The notes: a model not told the origin generated them from the sequence alone. A DNA stretch of 64,000 nt from JANPEZ01 sp031423155 (GCA_031423155.1 JANPEZ010000161.1:62001-126000); one strand, 5' to 3'; positions 42,625-51,967 are shown, counted from the stretch's first letter. Translations and numbers: made by a program.

Positions 42625-43803
42625 ATGGGTTCGCTCGACTACCTGCGCGATGAACTTAACGCTCTGGAGCGCGACGGGTTGCTCCTTCACCCGCGCACGC
42701 TGGAGGGCATGCAGCGCGCTCGCGCGCGCTACGACGGGCGCGACGTGATCAACCTGGCCTCGAACAACTACCTGGGCCTGGCGTCGCATCCTCACTTGAA
42801 CGAAGCCGCATCCAGGGCTGCGCTCGAGTTCGGAGCCGGGACCGGCGCCGTCCGAACGATCGCCGGGACGATGACCATGCACCGGGAACTCGAGCGCCGC
42901 TTCGCCGACTTCAAGCACGCCGAGGACGCGCTCATGTTCCTGAGCGGGTTCAACTCCAACGCAGGGACCGTCGCCGCGATCTTGGACAAGGACGATGTGA
43001 TCGTCAGCGACAGGCTCAATCACGCCTCGATCATCGACGGGGCGCGTCTGTCGCGCGCCGAGATCAGGGTCTTCGAACACAAGGATGCTACGCACGCCGA
43101 TTCGCTGCTCGCCGAGACCGCCCGCCCCGGCAGACGCCAGTTGCTCATCACCGACGGGGTCTTCTCGATGGACGGAGACATCGCGCCCCTGCCGGCGCTG
43201 GTCGAGGTGGCCGAGAGCCGCGGCGCGATCATGATGATCGACGACGCGCACGCCTCCGGGGTGCTCGGCAAAGGGGGCGCGGGAACCGTCGATCACTTCG
43301 GCCTGCACGGCCGCGTCGACATCCAGGTCGGAACCCTTTCGAAGGCCATAGGAGTCCTCGGCGGCTTCATCGCGGGGCCATCGCATCTGATCGAGTGGCT
43401 GCAGAACCGCGGACGCCCGTTCCTGTTCTCGACCAGTGCGCCTCCGGCCGTGGTCGCGGCCTGCATGGCTGCCCTGGACGTCATCCGCGACGAACCCGAA
43501 CGCCTGGAACGCCTCTGGTCCAACACCGCGATGTTCAAGGAGGGCCTTCAGGCGTTCGGGTTCGACACCGGAGCCTCCGAGACTCCCATCACCCCGGTGA
43601 TCACCGGAAACGAGGAGAAGACACAGCTGTTCGCCCAGCGGCTATTCGAAGAGGGTGTGTTCTGCCCGGCCATCGTCTTCCCGACCGTGGGAAAGGGCCT
43701 GGCACGCGTTAGAACGATCGTGACGGCAGACCACACCGAGGCCGACCTGACCGAAGCCCTCGACATCTTCCAGCGAGTCGGCCGGGAACTGAACCTAGTC
43801 TGA
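42625..43803 (+). CDS. kbl: 2-amino-3-ketobutyrate CoA ligase (glycine C-acetyltransferase)
   Basis: 392 residues of the alpha-oxoamine synthase family of PLP enzymes. Landmarks are NLASNNYLGLASHP, the VFSMDGDIAPL and MIDDAHASGVLG segments, and the PLP lysine in GTLSKAIGVLGG. It splits 2-amino-3-ketobutyrate with CoA into glycine and acetyl-CoA. With tdh it completes threonine breakdown; the order and one-base gap make co-translation likely. GGGAGA lies before the ATG. It overlaps the convergent TetR gene by nine bases. Confidence 0.93.
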   Translation: MGSLDYLRDELNALERDGLLLHPRTLEGMQRARARYDGRDVINLASNNYLGLASHPHLNEAASRAALEFGAGTGAVRTIAGTMTMHRELERRFADFKHAEDALMFLSGFNSNAGTVAAILDKDDVIVSDRLNHASIIDGARLSRAEIRVFEHKDATHADSLLAETARPGRRQLLITDGVFSMDGDIAPLPALVEVAESRGAIMMIDDAHASGVLGKGGAGTVDHFGLHGRVDIQVGTLSKAIGVLGGFIAGPSHLIEWLQNRGRPFLFSTSAPPAVVAACMAALDVIRDEPERLERLWSNTAMFKEGLQAFGFDTGASETPITPVITGNEEKTQLFAQRLFEEGVFCPAIVFPTVGKGLARVRTIVTADHTEADLTEALDIFQRVGRELNLV

Positions 43804-44442
43804 GATCTTCGCCACGAGACCTCTAAGCATCAGGTCGAGGCCGTACTCGAACTCAGCGTCGAAGTCGCACTCGACCAGATACGGCATCAAGGTGATGAAG
43901 TTCGGGAACTGTTCGACCGGAAGTTGGCCGGCCAGATCTTCGACCGGGAACTTCGGCTTCTCGCCACCGAACATGCCGGCGATCTCGGCCATCACGAACC
44001 CCTGGATGTAACCGCCGAATGCGCGGAAGGCGCGAACAGACTCCTCATCGGAGAGTCCGAATCCGCGGATGATCCCGAGCGCGTACTCCATCGGTCTCAG
44101 GGCGTTCAGCGAGGTCATGGGCTTGCGCTGGTGGGACAGCAGGACCATCACGTGGGGATGCTCGCGCAGCAGATCGCGCCAGGCGCGTGCGGCGTTCCGG
44201 GCGTCCTCCATGCGATCGGATGTTGCCTCGGGGAACTCGAACTGGGCCATCACCGCCTCGACGATCCCGTCCAGCAACGCGTCCTTGTCGGCGACGTGGT
44301 TGTAGAGGGACATCGCCTCGACGCCCAGTTCCCGCCCAACGCGGCGCATCGAGACAGCGTCGAGGCCCTCGGCGTCCATCACTTTGAGGGCCGCCTCGAC
44401 CACTCTCTCCCTGGTCAAGCGCTCTTTCGTCGGAGTTGGCAT
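43795..44442 (-). CDS. TetR-family repressor controlling the MMPL exporter
   Basis: 215 residues. The N-terminal TetR helix-turn-helix is at about residues 10-55 (VVEAALKVMDAEGLDAVSMRRVGRELGV then MSLYNHVADKDAL), followed by a TetR_C-type ligand domain that includes a Trp/Arg-rich RAWRDLLREHPHV segment. It is divergent from an MMPL transporter. Three palindromic sites lie between them and overlap the transporter promoter, so the protein most likely represses the exporter until a ligand binds. The ATG has GGGAAAG nearby. Confidence 0.88.
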   Translation of the reverse strand: MPTPTKERLTRERVVEAALKVMDAEGLDAVSMRRVGRELGVEAMSLYNHVADKDALLDGIVEAVMAQFEFPEATSDRMEDARNAARAWRDLLREHPHVMVLLSHQRKPMTSLNALRPMEYALGIIRGFGLSDEESVRAFRAFGGYIQGFVMAEIAGMFGGEKPKFPVEDLAGQLPVEQFPNFITLMPYLVECDFDAEFEYGLDLMLRGLVAKISD

Positions 44443-44461
44443 ATCTTTCCCATGTCGCGGG

Positions 44462-44489
44462 TTGACACCTTACGGCGTATGCCTATAAT
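44462..44489 (+). promoter_or_regulatory. Consensus promoter of the MMPL gene
   Basis: TTGACA (44462-44467) and TATAAT (44484-44489) are both perfect, 16 bases apart. Such a consensus promoter is rare in this GC-rich window, which fits a gene held off by a repressor. Transcription would start near 44496. Confidence 0.85.
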
Positions 44490-44517
44490 CACGTACGCTG
44501 TAAGCATACACCGTATG
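44469..44517. promoter_or_regulatory. Three 13-bp TetR-type palindromic operators
   Basis: Site 1 is CTTACGGCGTATG (44469-44481), between the -35 and -10. Site 2 is CGTACGCTGTAAG (44492-44504), and site 3 is CATACACCGTATG (44505-44517), directly adjoining. Each is a five-base palindrome around a three-base centre, like known CTTAC-N3-GTAAG TetR sites. Site 1 is inside the spacer, and sites 2 and 3 cover the start of transcription. Confidence 0.85.
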
Positions 44518-44563
44518 TTCGCAGAGCTCCAGCAGGGATAGCGATGAGAGAGGGAGAAGGGGC

Positions 44564-46924
44564 ATGAAACTCAATCCGGAATCGATCGCCAGGGCCAGCT
44601 CTCGCCACCCGAAGCGGACCCTGGCCATATGGGGTCTCGTGCTCTTCGCCGGGCTGGCGAGCCTTTCGACCCTCCTAGCTCCGGCCCTGAGCGTGAGCTT
44701 CGACTTCACGAACTCGCCCGAGGCCAAGCGCGCGAAGCAGATACTCGATGACCGCGAGCTTGCCCAGGACATCATCACCGAAACCTTCGTGGTCGCGAGC
44801 AGCGCCCCCGGCGCGACCAGCGACGCGGCCTTCGCCGGCACGGTCAACGAACTCCTGTCGGCGTTGAAGGATCTCGGCCCCGATGTCGTGGACGCGGTTC
44901 CCACCGCATATCCGCTCCCGGAAGCCGATGCGGCCAACCCGCAGCTCGCCGGATTGGGGCCTATCGCGGCCGAAGACGGCACGGCGGTGCTCTTCACGAT
45001 CATCTATCACGGTGACCTGGACACTGCCACCAAGGCCTTCGAGGAGGTGAACTCCATACGTGAGGGTGTCTCAGCCGATGGCATCGAGGCCTTCATGCTC
45101 GGTCAGGTGAGTTCCTCGGAGGACTTCAAGAAGATCTCGGAGGAAGACATCCGCTTCGGGGAGAGCATAGGAGTGCTGGCTGCGATCGTCGTGCTGATCA
45201 TCGTCTTCGGAGCGTTGGTCGCTGGGGTCACGCCGATAGTTATGGGGATCTTCTCCATCCTGGTGACGCTCGGCATCGTCGGGGTGCTCGGCATCCTGTG
45301 GGATTTCAGCTTCTTCACCCCCAACCTCATCTCGATGATGGGCCTGGCCGTTGGCATCGATTACTCGCTGTTCATCGTGTCCAGATACCGAGAGGAGCGA
45401 TCTCGAGGGCGAGACAAGCTGGAGGCCATCGCGGCATCCGGCGCTACGGCAAGCCGTGCGGTTTTCTTCAGCGGACTGACCGTCGTATTGGCCCTTGCCG
45501 GGATGCTGCTCATCCCGACGACCATCTTCCGAAGTCTGGCGGGAGGCGCGATCGTCGTCGTTCTCATATCTGTCGCTGCCGCGATGACTCTCCTACCAGC
45601 GATCCTTGCGCTGCTCGGGGACAAGATCAACTCCGGGCGCATCTTCGGCAAGAACCGCTCGACCGAACACGGACGACCCGGAGGATTCTGGGATCGAGCT
45701 TCCCGCAGCGTGATGGCGCGCCCCGTCATCTGGCTGCTCGCGGCCGGTGCGTTCATGGTCGCTCTCTCGTTGCCTTACTGGATCCAGGCGCATCCCGAGG
45801 ACGACGGGCGCGGGATCAAGACCGGACTGGCGGGCATCTCGACGTTGCCGGCCGACCAACAGTCGAGGAAGGCCTTCGACCTTATCTTGGAGAAGTTCCC
45901 CCAGACGGGGACGCGTGCGACGGCGCGGATCGTCATCGTCGCCGATGGAGTCGGTACTCCCGGTTCGACGCCGGGGGCACCCTCCGTGTTAGCGCCCGAG
46001 TTCGGATCTGCTGTTGAGACACTCGAGTCGGCCGTTTCCACCGACCCCAGGTTGGGGACGCCGCTTCCGGCCGTGGTCAGCGCGGACGAAGGGGCGGCCC
46101 TGGTAGAGATCCCGCTGGCGGGGGAAGCCACGGACGCCCAGAGCGAAGCCGCGGTGAACGTGATCACGGACCTTCGGGACACCTACATCCCCGACGCATT
46201 CGACGGGACGGGCGCAGAGGTCCTGGTGGGAGGCGATACCGCGTTCATCAAAGACTTCTTCGATATCTCACAGCAGTACACGCCGATCATCATCCTGGTG
46301 GTGCTCGGATTGTCCTTCCTCCTGCTTACGATCGTGTTCCGTTCTCTCGTCGTTCCGGCCAAGGCGATCGTCATGAACCTTCTGTCCGTCGGCGCCGCCT
46401 ACGGTCTGATCGTGTTGACCTTCCAGAAGGGCGGTCCCTCGTTCGGAGCGACTTTCGCGGGCTGGTTCGGGTTCGAACAGGTGGACTCCATCGAGGCGTG
46501 GCTTCCGCTGTTCCTGTTCTCGATCTTGTTCGGGTTGTCGATGGACTACCACGTCTTCCTTCTGACACGCATCCGGGAGGAGTACGACAAGACGGGCGAT
46601 AACGCCGAGGCCGTCGCATTCGGACTCCGCACGACCGGTGGCATCATCACCGGGGCCGCGGTGATCATGGTCGCGGTCTTCGGCGGGTTCGCGGCCGGAC
46701 GCCTGACTTCGCTGGAGCAGATGGGCTTCGGCCTGGCCGTGGCCGTCTTCCTCGACGCGACGATCGTGCGATCCATACTGGTGCCCTCGACGATGCGCCT
46801 CCTGGGTGACAAGAACTGGTATCTGCCGAAGTGGCTGGAGTGGCTGCCGAAGATCGATGTCGAGGGTCACGACAAGGATGTAGTGACGGTGGAGGGTATG
46901 CCCGCGGAGCTGGTCGAAAACTAG
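44564..46924 (+). CDS. MMPL-family RND transporter
   Basis: 786 residues with the RND two-fold plan: a membrane helix near residue 25, an outer loop to about 190, five helices to about 355, another helix near 390, a second outer loop to about 560 and five closing helices. It has the typical SFDF start of the loop and GLAVGIDYSLFIVSRYREE and FGLSMDYHVFLLTRIREEY motifs with membrane Asp and Tyr for the proton relay. MMPL proteins export lipids, siderophores or drugs. GGGAGAAGGGG precedes the ATG. It is divergent from its TetR regulator; the substrate is unknown. Confidence 0.92.
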   Translation: MKLNPESIARASSRHPKRTLAIWGLVLFAGLASLSTLLAPALSVSFDFTNSPEAKRAKQILDDRELAQDIITETFVVASSAPGATSDAAFAGTVNELLSALKDLGPDVVDAVPTAYPLPEADAANPQLAGLGPIAAEDGTAVLFTIIYHGDLDTATKAFEEVNSIREGVSADGIEAFMLGQVSSSEDFKKISEEDIRFGESIGVLAAIVVLIIVFGALVAGVTPIVMGIFSILVTLGIVGVLGILWDFSFFTPNLISMMGLAVGIDYSLFIVSRYREERSRGRDKLEAIAASGATASRAVFFSGLTVVLALAGMLLIPTTIFRSLAGGAIVVVLISVAAAMTLLPAILALLGDKINSGRIFGKNRSTEHGRPGGFWDRASRSVMARPVIWLLAAGAFMVALSLPYWIQAHPEDDGRGIKTGLAGISTLPADQQSRKAFDLILEKFPQTGTRATARIVIVADGVGTPGSTPGAPSVLAPEFGSAVETLESAVSTDPRLGTPLPAVVSADEGAALVEIPLAGEATDAQSEAAVNVITDLRDTYIPDAFDGTGAEVLVGGDTAFIKDFFDISQQYTPIIILVVLGLSFLLLTIVFRSLVVPAKAIVMNLLSVGAAYGLIVLTFQKGGPSFGATFAGWFGFEQVDSIEAWLPLFLFSILFGLSMDYHVFLLTRIREEYDKTGDNAEAVAFGLRTTGGIITGAAVIMVAVFGGFAAGRLTSLEQMGFGLAVAVFLDATIVRSILVPSTMRLLGDKNWYLPKWLEWLPKIDVEGHDKDVVTVEGMPAELVEN

Positions 46925-46943
46925 CCCGTCCTTCCCGTCACTC

Positions 46944-46975
46944 GAAGGAGGGGCCTCGTGCCCCCTCCTTCTTTA
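46944..46975 (+). terminator. MMPL terminator
   Basis: GAAGGAGGGG (46944-46953) pairs with CCCCTCCTTC (46962-46971) around an eight-base loop, followed by TTTAT. It is the most intrinsic-terminator-like structure in the window. Confidence 0.8.
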
Positions 46976-46989
46976 TATGGTGTCCCCTC

Positions 46990-47895
46990 ATGGGGGCCGA
47001 ACACGACGATCTGCGGGCAAGGCTCGGATCGGTCGGAGCCTGGACGTTCGCGTTCGACTCTCTTCCGGTGGACGAGGTGCGGGCCGCGGCAACCGAGATC
47101 GAGCGTCTGGGCTATCTGGCGCTCTGGATCCCGGAGGGGTCCGCGAGCCGCGAGATCTTCTCGCATCTTTCTCTGCTGCTTTCGGCTACGTCTGAGCTGA
47201 CGGTTTGTAGCGGCATCGCGAACGTCACCGCACGGCATCCCGTCGCTTTCGCCAACGGTGCTCGCACACTTGCGGATGCATACGGGGAGCGTGCCGTCTT
47301 CGGCGTTGGGATCGGGCACCAGTACTCCAGCGCGGCGCGCGGCGTCGACTGGTCGCGTCCGCTGGACAGGATGCGCGCGTATCTGGACGCCATCGATGCC
47401 GCGCCGACTTCGCTTCCCGAACCCGCGGTGCCGCCCCGCAGGTTGCTCGCAGCTCTGGGGGACGGCATGCTGGCCCTGTCTGCTGAGCGCGCTCTCGGGG
47501 CTCACACCTACTTCGTTCCGGTCTCACACACCGCCCACGCGCGGAAGATCCTGGGTAACGAGCCGGTTCTGGCGGTCGAGCTAACCGCGGTGGTGCACAG
47601 CGATCCGGCGAAGGCCCGAGCGGTCGCGCGCGGCTGGGCTAGGCACTACCTCGAACTGCCCAACTACGCGAACAATCTGCGCCGCATGGGTTTCGGCGAC
47701 CCGGACGTCGCAGGCGAGGGCAGCGATGCGCTGATCGACGCAACCATCGCGTGGGGCGATGCGGCGTCGGTGGCCGCGCGTGTTCGTGAACACCTGGCCG
47801 CTGGAGCCGACCACGTCTGCATCCAGGTGATCTCGGCGGATGACGCCGACCCATGCTTGGCACAGCTACGTGAGTTAGCCGGCCTGCTGCTCTAG
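46990..47895 (+). CDS. LLM-class (F420-dependent) oxidoreductase
   Basis: 301 residues of the luciferase-like TIM barrel, with LGYLALWIPEG near the start, then SGIANVTARHPVAFANGARTL, GERAVFGVGIGHQ and the later GAHTYFVPVSHT. This order matches the TIGR03620-like actinobacterial group thought to use reduced F420. The substrate is unknown. The ATG has a TATGGT box (46976-46981) eight bases upstream, partly inside the T-run of the preceding terminator. It overlaps the convergent alkD-like gene by four bases. Confidence 0.82.
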   Translation: MGAEHDDLRARLGSVGAWTFAFDSLPVDEVRAAATEIERLGYLALWIPEGSASREIFSHLSLLLSATSELTVCSGIANVTARHPVAFANGARTLADAYGERAVFGVGIGHQYSSAARGVDWSRPLDRMRAYLDAIDAAPTSLPEPAVPPRRLLAALGDGMLALSAERALGAHTYFVPVSHTAHARKILGNEPVLAVELTAVVHSDPAKARAVARGWARHYLELPNYANNLRRMGFGDPDVAGEGSDALIDATIAWGDAASVAARVREHLAAGADHVCIQVISADDADPCLAQLRELAGLLL

Positions 47896-48584
47896 AGGTT
47901 CGCCAGCCGCTTCTGAACGGCCTCGCTCGTCAGTTCGCGCAGGGCGTCCGAGGCCACCCATCTGGACGCGCGCGAGTCGCTCGCTCGCAGTTTCTTCGCC
48001 GTGGCGATGGCCTTCGCGTTCAGCTCCGGGCTTCGTTTACCGATCTGTCGCAGCGCCCAGCTGACCGACTTCTTGACCTGGTTACGATCGTCGCCCGACT
48101 CGGCTCGGATGATCGGCAGGAATACTTCGAACTCTCGGTCGGCGGCGTCTTTGTTGCGGACCGCCGATCGGGCCATCAGGACGAATCCTGCGCGCTTGAC
48201 GAACTCCTCATCGGCGGAGCTCCATTCGAGGGCCTTCCTGAACGCGAATCTGGTCCTTTCGAACAGGTTCGCGCAGACCTGGTCGCAGACGTCCCAGGAG
48301 TCGAAATCCTGAGCCCACGCATCCATCTGCTCCTCGGTGACCGCTGCCGGGTCATCGATCATCCCGGCGAGGATCCGAGCCTCGTGCACCTCGGTGTCCC
48401 AAAGACCGATGGCCAACTCGTGGTCGCGCCCGATCGCCTTCGCGATCGCCCTGAGGTCCGGGATCGTGGCACCGAGCGCCTTCGACGTGTTGATGCCGTA
48501 GCGCGCCATGCCGGCCAGCCGAGTGCGGTCCGAGCGCGCGTTCAGCTCTCTCAGGACGGCCCGAACGGCCGAACCGGTGTTCAC
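47892..48584 (-). CDS. DNA alkylation repair protein (AlkD-like HEAT repeats)
   Basis: 230 residues of helical HEAT-like repeats. Family landmarks are RYGINTSKALGATIPDLR, IGLWDTEVHEARILAGMI, the WAQDFDSWDVCDQVC block with its conserved Trp-Asp pair, and VKKSVSWALRQIGKR. AlkD removes bulky or positively charged alkyl bases without flipping them out. The GTG start has no clear ribosome site; a TAGCAT box (48616-48621) lies 31 bases upstream. Confidence 0.87.
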   Translation of the reverse strand: MNTGSAVRAVLRELNARSDRTRLAGMARYGINTSKALGATIPDLRAIAKAIGRDHELAIGLWDTEVHEARILAGMIDDPAAVTEEQMDAWAQDFDSWDVCDQVCANLFERTRFAFRKALEWSSADEEFVKRAGFVLMARSAVRNKDAADREFEVFLPIIRAESGDDRNQVKKSVSWALRQIGKRSPELNAKAIATAKKLRASDSRASRWVASDALRELTSEAVQKRLANL

Positions 48585-48635
48585 GAGGTCGCCGAGGTTC
48601 GGTCCATCAGCCCGGATGCTACTTCGAGCCGCCCC

Positions 48636-49703
48636 TCACCGATGGATGGCGACCAGCTTCAGACCCATCTTGCGGATGCCTCTGATGATCTGCGGCAGCG
48701 CCGCGATGGTCGCGCTCTGGTCTCCTCCTCCGTCGTGCATCAGGACGATCGAGCCGGGTCGGACGCGGGATAGCACGAGTTTCACGAGTTGCTTCTTCGT
48801 GCGGCTCGCCATCCAGTCCGAGGGGTCCACGCTCCATGTCACCGTGCGAAGGCCCAACCGGCGAGCTTCCTGGACGGCGCCCTTGTCGTATAGACCTCCG
48901 GGCGGACGCATAAGGAACGGACGGACGCCGACGCGGCGAAGGACTGCACTCGTCTTCGTCAGTTCCGACTCCAGCCGATGCGGTTTGAGTTCGTCCAGAC
49001 CCGGGTACTCGGGGTGCGACCAGGTGTGGTTCCCGACCGTCATGCCTGCGTCGACGACGCGGCGAGCGATGCCCGGGTAGTCCTCGACCAGGGACCCGAC
49101 CATGAAGAAGGTCGCCTTGACGTGGAAACGCTTCAAGATCTTCAGGACCTTCTCGGTCTGGCCGGGCCAAGGGCCGTCGTCGAATGAGAGCGCGACCTCG
49201 CCCGGGATCTTCGCCTTGCCGATGGGGCGATACTCGATCCTCGCCACCTCGCCGGATACGCGCCCGACGGTCGAGATCTCGTTCATCGGGTAGGTGGCCA
49301 GGGTTCTCTGCGGAACGGCCGGATGCTGCCCGGCGAGCTTCACGACCACCCGCTTCGTCCCCTCGGTCCGGTCGAGGCCGGGCGTTACGACGATCGAGTC
49401 CCCGGCCTCAAGCATCTGACCTTTCTTGGCGGGGCCACCGTTCAGCGTGATCTGTCCGGGCGAATCGTGACGATCCAGGGTCTCGCCGCTCACCGACAGC
49501 AGTCGCCCGTCGGAAGCGTGCAGCCCCAGATCGCTCTGGAGCAGCGCGAACGTCGTCCCGGGGAAGACCGGATGAGCTTGGCCGTTCACGATGATCGTCA
49601 GATCAGGGGCGGGGCTGGGGATGGCGGTTACCGCTCCCGAGCAGGCGGCCAGGATCAGAGCAACGAAAGTGGCGAAGCTCGCGCGAAAGCAGGTCCCGGC
49701 CAT
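48636..49703 (-). CDS. Lipoprotein polysaccharide deacetylase (NodB domain)
   Basis: 355 residues. A compact lipoprotein signal ends LILAAC (Cys21). Residues about 35-110 form a small beta domain resembling DUF348/G5-like regions of wall proteins. The NodB domain follows, with Asp175/Asp176 in SFDDGP, the zinc histidines 226 and 230 in HTWSHPEY, RPPGG, and the catalytic His in VLMHDGGG. It should remove acetyl groups from peptidoglycan or another wall glycan outside the cell. The ATG at 49703 is preferred for its signal peptide; ATGs at 49715 and 49748 (AAGGA upstream) are in frame. Confidence 0.83.
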   Translation of the reverse strand: MAGTCFRASFATFVALILAACSGAVTAIPSPAPDLTIIVNGQAHPVFPGTTFALLQSDLGLHASDGRLLSVSGETLDRHDSPGQITLNGGPAKKGQMLEAGDSIVVTPGLDRTEGTKRVVVKLAGQHPAVPQRTLATYPMNEISTVGRVSGEVARIEYRPIGKAKIPGEVALSFDDGPWPGQTEKVLKILKRFHVKATFFMVGSLVEDYPGIARRVVDAGMTVGNHTWSHPEYPGLDELKPHRLESELTKTSAVLRRVGVRPFLMRPPGGLYDKGAVQEARRLGLRTVTWSVDPSDWMASRTKKQLVKLVLSRVRPGSIVLMHDGGGDQSATIAALPQIIRGIRKMGLKLVAIHR

Positions 49704-49768
49704 GGGAGAGGTCATCCTATGTCGCAACCGACTCCGTTGAAGCGTCATGCGTTCCTTAGGCTGGGAAG

Positions 49769-50170
49769 ATGACGGGCGTGGAACGGTCCAACCGAACCGC
49801 GATCGTCATCGCGGACGCCCTGGCTCTTCTCGTCTTCCTCATCGCGGGGATCCGGTCGCATCGGGGTAGCGTGCAGGTCGTCGTCTTCCTCGAGAGCGCG
49901 ATCCCGGTGGGGCTCGCTTGGGCCGGCGCTTCGGCGATCTTCGGCAACTACCGGCGACCGGGCTGGAAGTCCCTCGCCCTTACCTGGGCCGTTGCCGTGC
50001 CTATCGGTCTGCTCGCCAGGACCTGGCTGGTGGGGTCGCCGGTCGGCTCGAGGGTCTTCGTGTTCCTCGGCGTGGGGCTGGCCTTCACCGCGCTCTTCCT
50101 ATCCGTGGGCAGATTCCTGGCGTGGGTCCCCGCCAGGGTTTCGCGCAGGGCCCCGGACGTGGTTCGATAG
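49769..50170 (+). CDS. DUF3054 membrane protein
   Basis: 133 residues with four predicted membrane helices. The plan, including an aromatic-rich turn with Trp after the third helix (GLLARTWLVGSPVGSRVF), matches DUF3054, an uncharacterised family common in actinobacteria. The ATG lies six bases after a TAGGCT box (49757-49762). The following small gene begins four bases after its stop. Confidence 0.8.
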   Translation: MTGVERSNRTAIVIADALALLVFLIAGIRSHRGSVQVVVFLESAIPVGLAWAGASAIFGNYRRPGWKSLALTWAVAVPIGLLARTWLVGSPVGSRVFVFLGVGLAFTALFLSVGRFLAWVPARVSRRAPDVVR

Positions 50171-50174
50171 CGCC

Positions 50175-50336
50175 ATGGGTGAGGGCGACGAAGACTTCGA
50201 GGAGCGCCGGGAGCTGATCGCCTCGGTCGAGGAACTCAGGGCTCTGCTCGCTCCCTTGTCCGAAGAGCAGCGCACGAGGGTCCTGGACCTGGCCCGGGAG
50301 CTGAGCCGCGAGCCCCACGGGCAGGAGTCTTCCTGA
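50175..50336 (+). CDS. Small acidic helical protein
   Basis: 53 residues, very charged, with one probable amphipathic helix pair (EERRELIASVEELRALL then LSEEQRTRVLDLARELSRE). It is too small to assign. It begins four bases after the DUF3054 stop and ends 14 bases before the FAD enzyme, so it is likely part of that transcript. Confidence 0.5.
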   Translation: MGEGDEDFEERRELIASVEELRALLAPLSEEQRTRVLDLARELSREPHGQESS

Positions 50337-50350
50337 AGGCTCGGCTCGAC

Positions 50351-51778
50351 ATGCCGGACCCGGGTGCGGCGCGCAGCTTCTGGTTGCAGGAGGCGCTCGC
50401 CGCCGACCCCGGCGAGCCGTGCCCTCCGCTCGCCTCGAACATCGGTGTCGATGTCGCGATCCTCGGCGGCGGCTTCGCCGGACTGTGGACCGCCATCGAG
50501 CTTTCGGCGCGCGAACCCGCCTTGCGTATCGCGCTCATCGAATCCGACATCTGCGGAGGAGGAGCGAGCGGCCGCAACGGCGGGTTCTTCGCCTCATCTT
50601 GGTGGGATCTGCCCGGTCTGTGCGGTCTGTTCGGTGAGGAGCCCGGGATCCGTTATGCCACTGCACTTGCCGATGAGATCTACGAGGCCAGGGACTGGTG
50701 CGAAGCCAATGATGTAGATGCCTGGTTCCACATCGACGGAGTCATCGGCGTGAGAGCGGAGGGATGGCAAGACGGGATCGGGCGTGAGGGTCCTCGGGAG
50801 TTCTGCGCCGGCCGAGGCCTGGCGGATCGTATGCGCGCGTTGAGCGCCTCCGAGGCGCGCGCATACGCCGACTCGCCACGTTTCACCGGTGGTTCGTTCA
50901 TCCCCGACAGCGCGACCGTTCAGCCCGCTCGGCTGGCGCGCGGGCTCAGGCGTGTCGCGCTCGAGCGCGGCGTGAACATCTTCGAAAGGACGCGCGCGAT
51001 CGGCTTCGACCGGGGCCGGCCATGCCGGGTCAGCACCGAGCACGGGGCGGTTCGCGCCGAGCAGGTCGTCATCACGACCGGGTCCTGGGCCGCCGAGTGG
51101 CGCGAGTTCAGCCGCAGCTTCGGCGGGATCGTGGATTACGTCGTTGCGACCGAGCCGATCCCGGACCTGCTGAAGGAGATCGGTTGGAACACCCACGTTG
51201 GTATCGGCGATGGCCGCGACCTCCTCTATTACCTGCGCAAGACCGACGACGACAGGATCGTGATCGGGGGAGGCAACTGCGGCGTGGTCTACGGCGGCAG
51301 GGCGTCGGCGCGGGCCGTAACCCACGACCGGAGCATCGCCGAGGCCCCCGCTCGTGGGCTCGGTTGGATGTTCCCCCAACTCGAAGGGGTTCGCTTCACC
51401 CATGCTTGGGGAGGGCCGATCGACCAGACCGCCTCGTTCACGCCGTTCTTCCGAACCCTTGAGCCCGGCAACATCCATGCGGGTCTTGGCTTCTCGGGTC
51501 ACGGCCTTGCTCAGACGAAGATCGGCGGCAAGATCCTGGCCTCGAAGGTGCTCGGGGTTAGGGACGAGTGGATCGATATGCCGGTCAATGCTCCGGAGGT
51601 CGCAAAGGCTCCGGGAGAGCCGCTGCGTTGGCCGCTGGTCAAGACGGCGATCTGGGCACTGAGGACCGGCGATCTCCGCGAGGAGAACGGCCGCCGACGA
51701 GGCTGGATCAGAAGGGCTATCGGGTCCGCTCCGATCGCTTACCGGGACCGGCTCGCCCGCCGCGGCCCGAAGGCCTAG
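50351..51778 (+). CDS. FAD-dependent amine oxidoreductase (DAO family, PuuB-like)
   Basis: 475 residues. The FAD-binding fold has DVAILGGGFAGLWTAIELS (about 33-52) and the SGRNGGFF motif shared with gamma-glutamylputrescine oxidase and related D-amino-acid-oxidase-type enzymes. Closing blocks are THAWGGPIDQTASFTPFF and GLGFSGHGLAQTKIGGKILA. It probably oxidises a secondary or primary amine, releasing an aldehyde. A polyamine transporter 4 kb away supports polyamine use, but the two are not in one operon. It overlaps the convergent small membrane gene by four bases. Confidence 0.82.
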   Translation: MPDPGAARSFWLQEALAADPGEPCPPLASNIGVDVAILGGGFAGLWTAIELSAREPALRIALIESDICGGGASGRNGGFFASSWWDLPGLCGLFGEEPGIRYATALADEIYEARDWCEANDVDAWFHIDGVIGVRAEGWQDGIGREGPREFCAGRGLADRMRALSASEARAYADSPRFTGGSFIPDSATVQPARLARGLRRVALERGVNIFERTRAIGFDRGRPCRVSTEHGAVRAEQVVITTGSWAAEWREFSRSFGGIVDYVVATEPIPDLLKEIGWNTHVGIGDGRDLLYYLRKTDDDRIVIGGGNCGVVYGGRASARAVTHDRSIAEAPARGLGWMFPQLEGVRFTHAWGGPIDQTASFTPFFRTLEPGNIHAGLGFSGHGLAQTKIGGKILASKVLGVRDEWIDMPVNAPEVAKAPGEPLRWPLVKTAIWALRTGDLREENGRRRGWIRRAIGSAPIAYRDRLARRGPKA

Positions 51779-51963
51779 CCGCGCCGCTGGAAGCTATCGC
51801 TGATCTTGTTGATCTGGTGCCGGAGCGCCAACCAGGCGATCACCGACAACACGAAGACCACGCAGATGATCGTGAGCACGATGAAGACCGTGGCCTTGAT
51901 CACGGCACCCAGTACGCCGAACGCCAGAGCGATCAGAACCAGGAAGAGGATGAACCAACCCAT
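51775..51963 (-). CDS. Small membrane protein with two hydrophobic segments
   Basis: 62 residues. Almost all of residues 3-46 is hydrophobic (two helices with a Lys between them), followed by a basic, Gln/Arg-rich tail of about 15 residues facing the cytoplasm. No family was recognised. The ATG lies six bases after a TAGGCT box (51970-51975) placed inside the end of the upstream gene, so it has its own leaderless start. Confidence 0.65.
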   Translation of the reverse strand: MGWFILFLVLIALAFGVLGAVIKATVFIVLTIICVVFVLSVIAWLALRHQINKISDSFQRRG

Positions 51964-51967
51964 GGAA

